A DNA stretch of 64,000 bases, taken from contig JAHEMF010000004.1 in the NCBI GenBank assembly GCA_024643795.1, positions 1 to 64,000 of the forward strand. Reading direction: 5' to 3'. The DNA comes from Bacteroidota bacterium. GTDB taxonomy: Bacteria > Bacteroidota > Bacteroidia > AKYH767-A > OLB10. This document shows, in pieces, positions 63,761 through 64,000 of this stretch (within the stretch, counting starts at the first letter, position 1; each line of letters opens with the position of its first letter). The notes below the pieces were generated by a model. That model did no database searches. It was not told where the DNA came from and was given only the letters and a program-made list of their open reading frames with translations. A program made the position numbers and the translations under genes.

Positions 63761-64000
63761 CTATAAAAATTGCTCCTTTTTCATATTTAGCCAGCTAAGA
63801 GCGCTGCCGTGAAACAGCAACTCTGCAGTATGCTCATCAAATCCGGTATCAGCTATCAATTTACCTGGCTGAAGCTCTCCTAATGGAAATGGATAATCAG
63901 TACCTAATGCTATCTTCTCCGCACCTATCAATTCAATCAGGAATTTCAGCATCTGTTTATCATGTACCAATGAGTCAAGGTAGAATTTGCCGATATAATC
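63761..64000 (-). CDS. ACMSD-like amidohydrolase (partial, C-terminal part)
   Basis: The frame is open to the window edge and ends at 63761, so only the last about 79 residues are seen. The pattern KFYLDSLVHD, followed by IGAEKIALGTDYPFPLGE, is typical of the C-terminal half of the Amidohydro_2 family, and in particular of 2-amino-3-carboxymuconate-6-semialdehyde decarboxylase. The Asp in GTDYPFP is the last metal ligand of this fold. The family call is well supported, the precise substrate less so. If correct, it belongs to tryptophan/3-hydroxyanthranilate breakdown. Confidence 0.75.
   Translation of the reverse strand, partial: DYIGKFYLDSLVHDKQMLKFLIELIGAEKIALGTDYPFPLGELQPGKLIADTGFDEHTAELLFHGSALSWLNMKKEQFL

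Overview
This 64 kb window is chromosomal DNA from a member of the Bacteroidota. The evidence is type IX secretion system (T9SS) cargo with C-terminal sorting domains, a PorZ homologue, TonB-dependent receptors with carboxypeptidase-regulatory-like N-termini, a HU-CCDC81/SPOR protein, recognisable TAnnTTTG -7 promoter elements, almost no Shine-Dalgarno sequences, and moderately low GC. I cannot fix the family. Genes are tightly packed. I see no rRNA, tRNA, insertion sequence, prophage or CRISPR array, and no gene-free stretch longer than about 300 bases.

Region 1 (1-10.6 kb): a partial SGNH-hydrolase-like gene, kbl (threonine/glycine metabolism), dprA, a TonB-dependent receptor, two unrecognised genes, kdsB (LPS Kdo activation), a HU-CCDC81/SPOR cell-envelope protein, a T9SS cargo protein and a pterin dehydratase. 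Region 2 (10.6-17 kb): an ECF sigma factor, an orphan photolyase N-terminal domain, a small haem-binding secreted protein, three secreted proteins with T9SS-type tails, an Ala/Glu/Thr-rich lipoprotein and a superoxide dismutase. Region 3 (17-27 kb): an AsmA-like protein, a histidine kinase, hemW, a cyclase-family hydrolase, a YjbR-type protein, a di-haem peroxidase and a second TonB-type receptor.

Region 4 (27-42 kb) is the most interesting part. A compact minus-strand operon runs from a sulfate-type SLC13 permease through cysC, cysD, cysN and cysQ directly into a Wzx-like flippase, a sulfotransferase, a Wzy-like polymerase/ligase, a glycosyltransferase and two more sulfotransferases. A fourth sulfotransferase and a secreted glycoside hydrolase-like protein sit at its end. 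The gene order reads as a complete route: sulfate uptake, activation to PAPS, transfer to a glycan, and removal of the by-product PAP. No sulfite-forming or sulfite-reducing enzyme lies beside it. I infer a dedicated system for a sulfated surface or extracellular polysaccharide.

Region 5 (42-49 kb): a methyltransferase, a catalytic-domain-less aldehyde dehydrogenase, a NUMOD4/HNH/HTH protein, a full-length aldehyde dehydrogenase and a 979-residue beta-propeller-repeat secreted protein. Region 6 (49-64 kb): envelope proteins, recO, porZ, then a plus-strand operon (glycosyltransferase, L-threonine 3-dehydrogenase, cysS, glutaminyl cyclase), then ppk2, a DUF502 protein, purF, a methyltransferase, a 51-residue glycine-rich membrane peptide and the end of an ACMSD-like amidohydrolase.

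These genes connect in several ways. Threonine dehydrogenase and Kbl form one catabolic route from two distant loci. The glutaminyl cyclase fits the many exported proteins here whose predicted mature N-terminus is Gln. PorZ belongs to the secretion system that would export the T9SS cargo.
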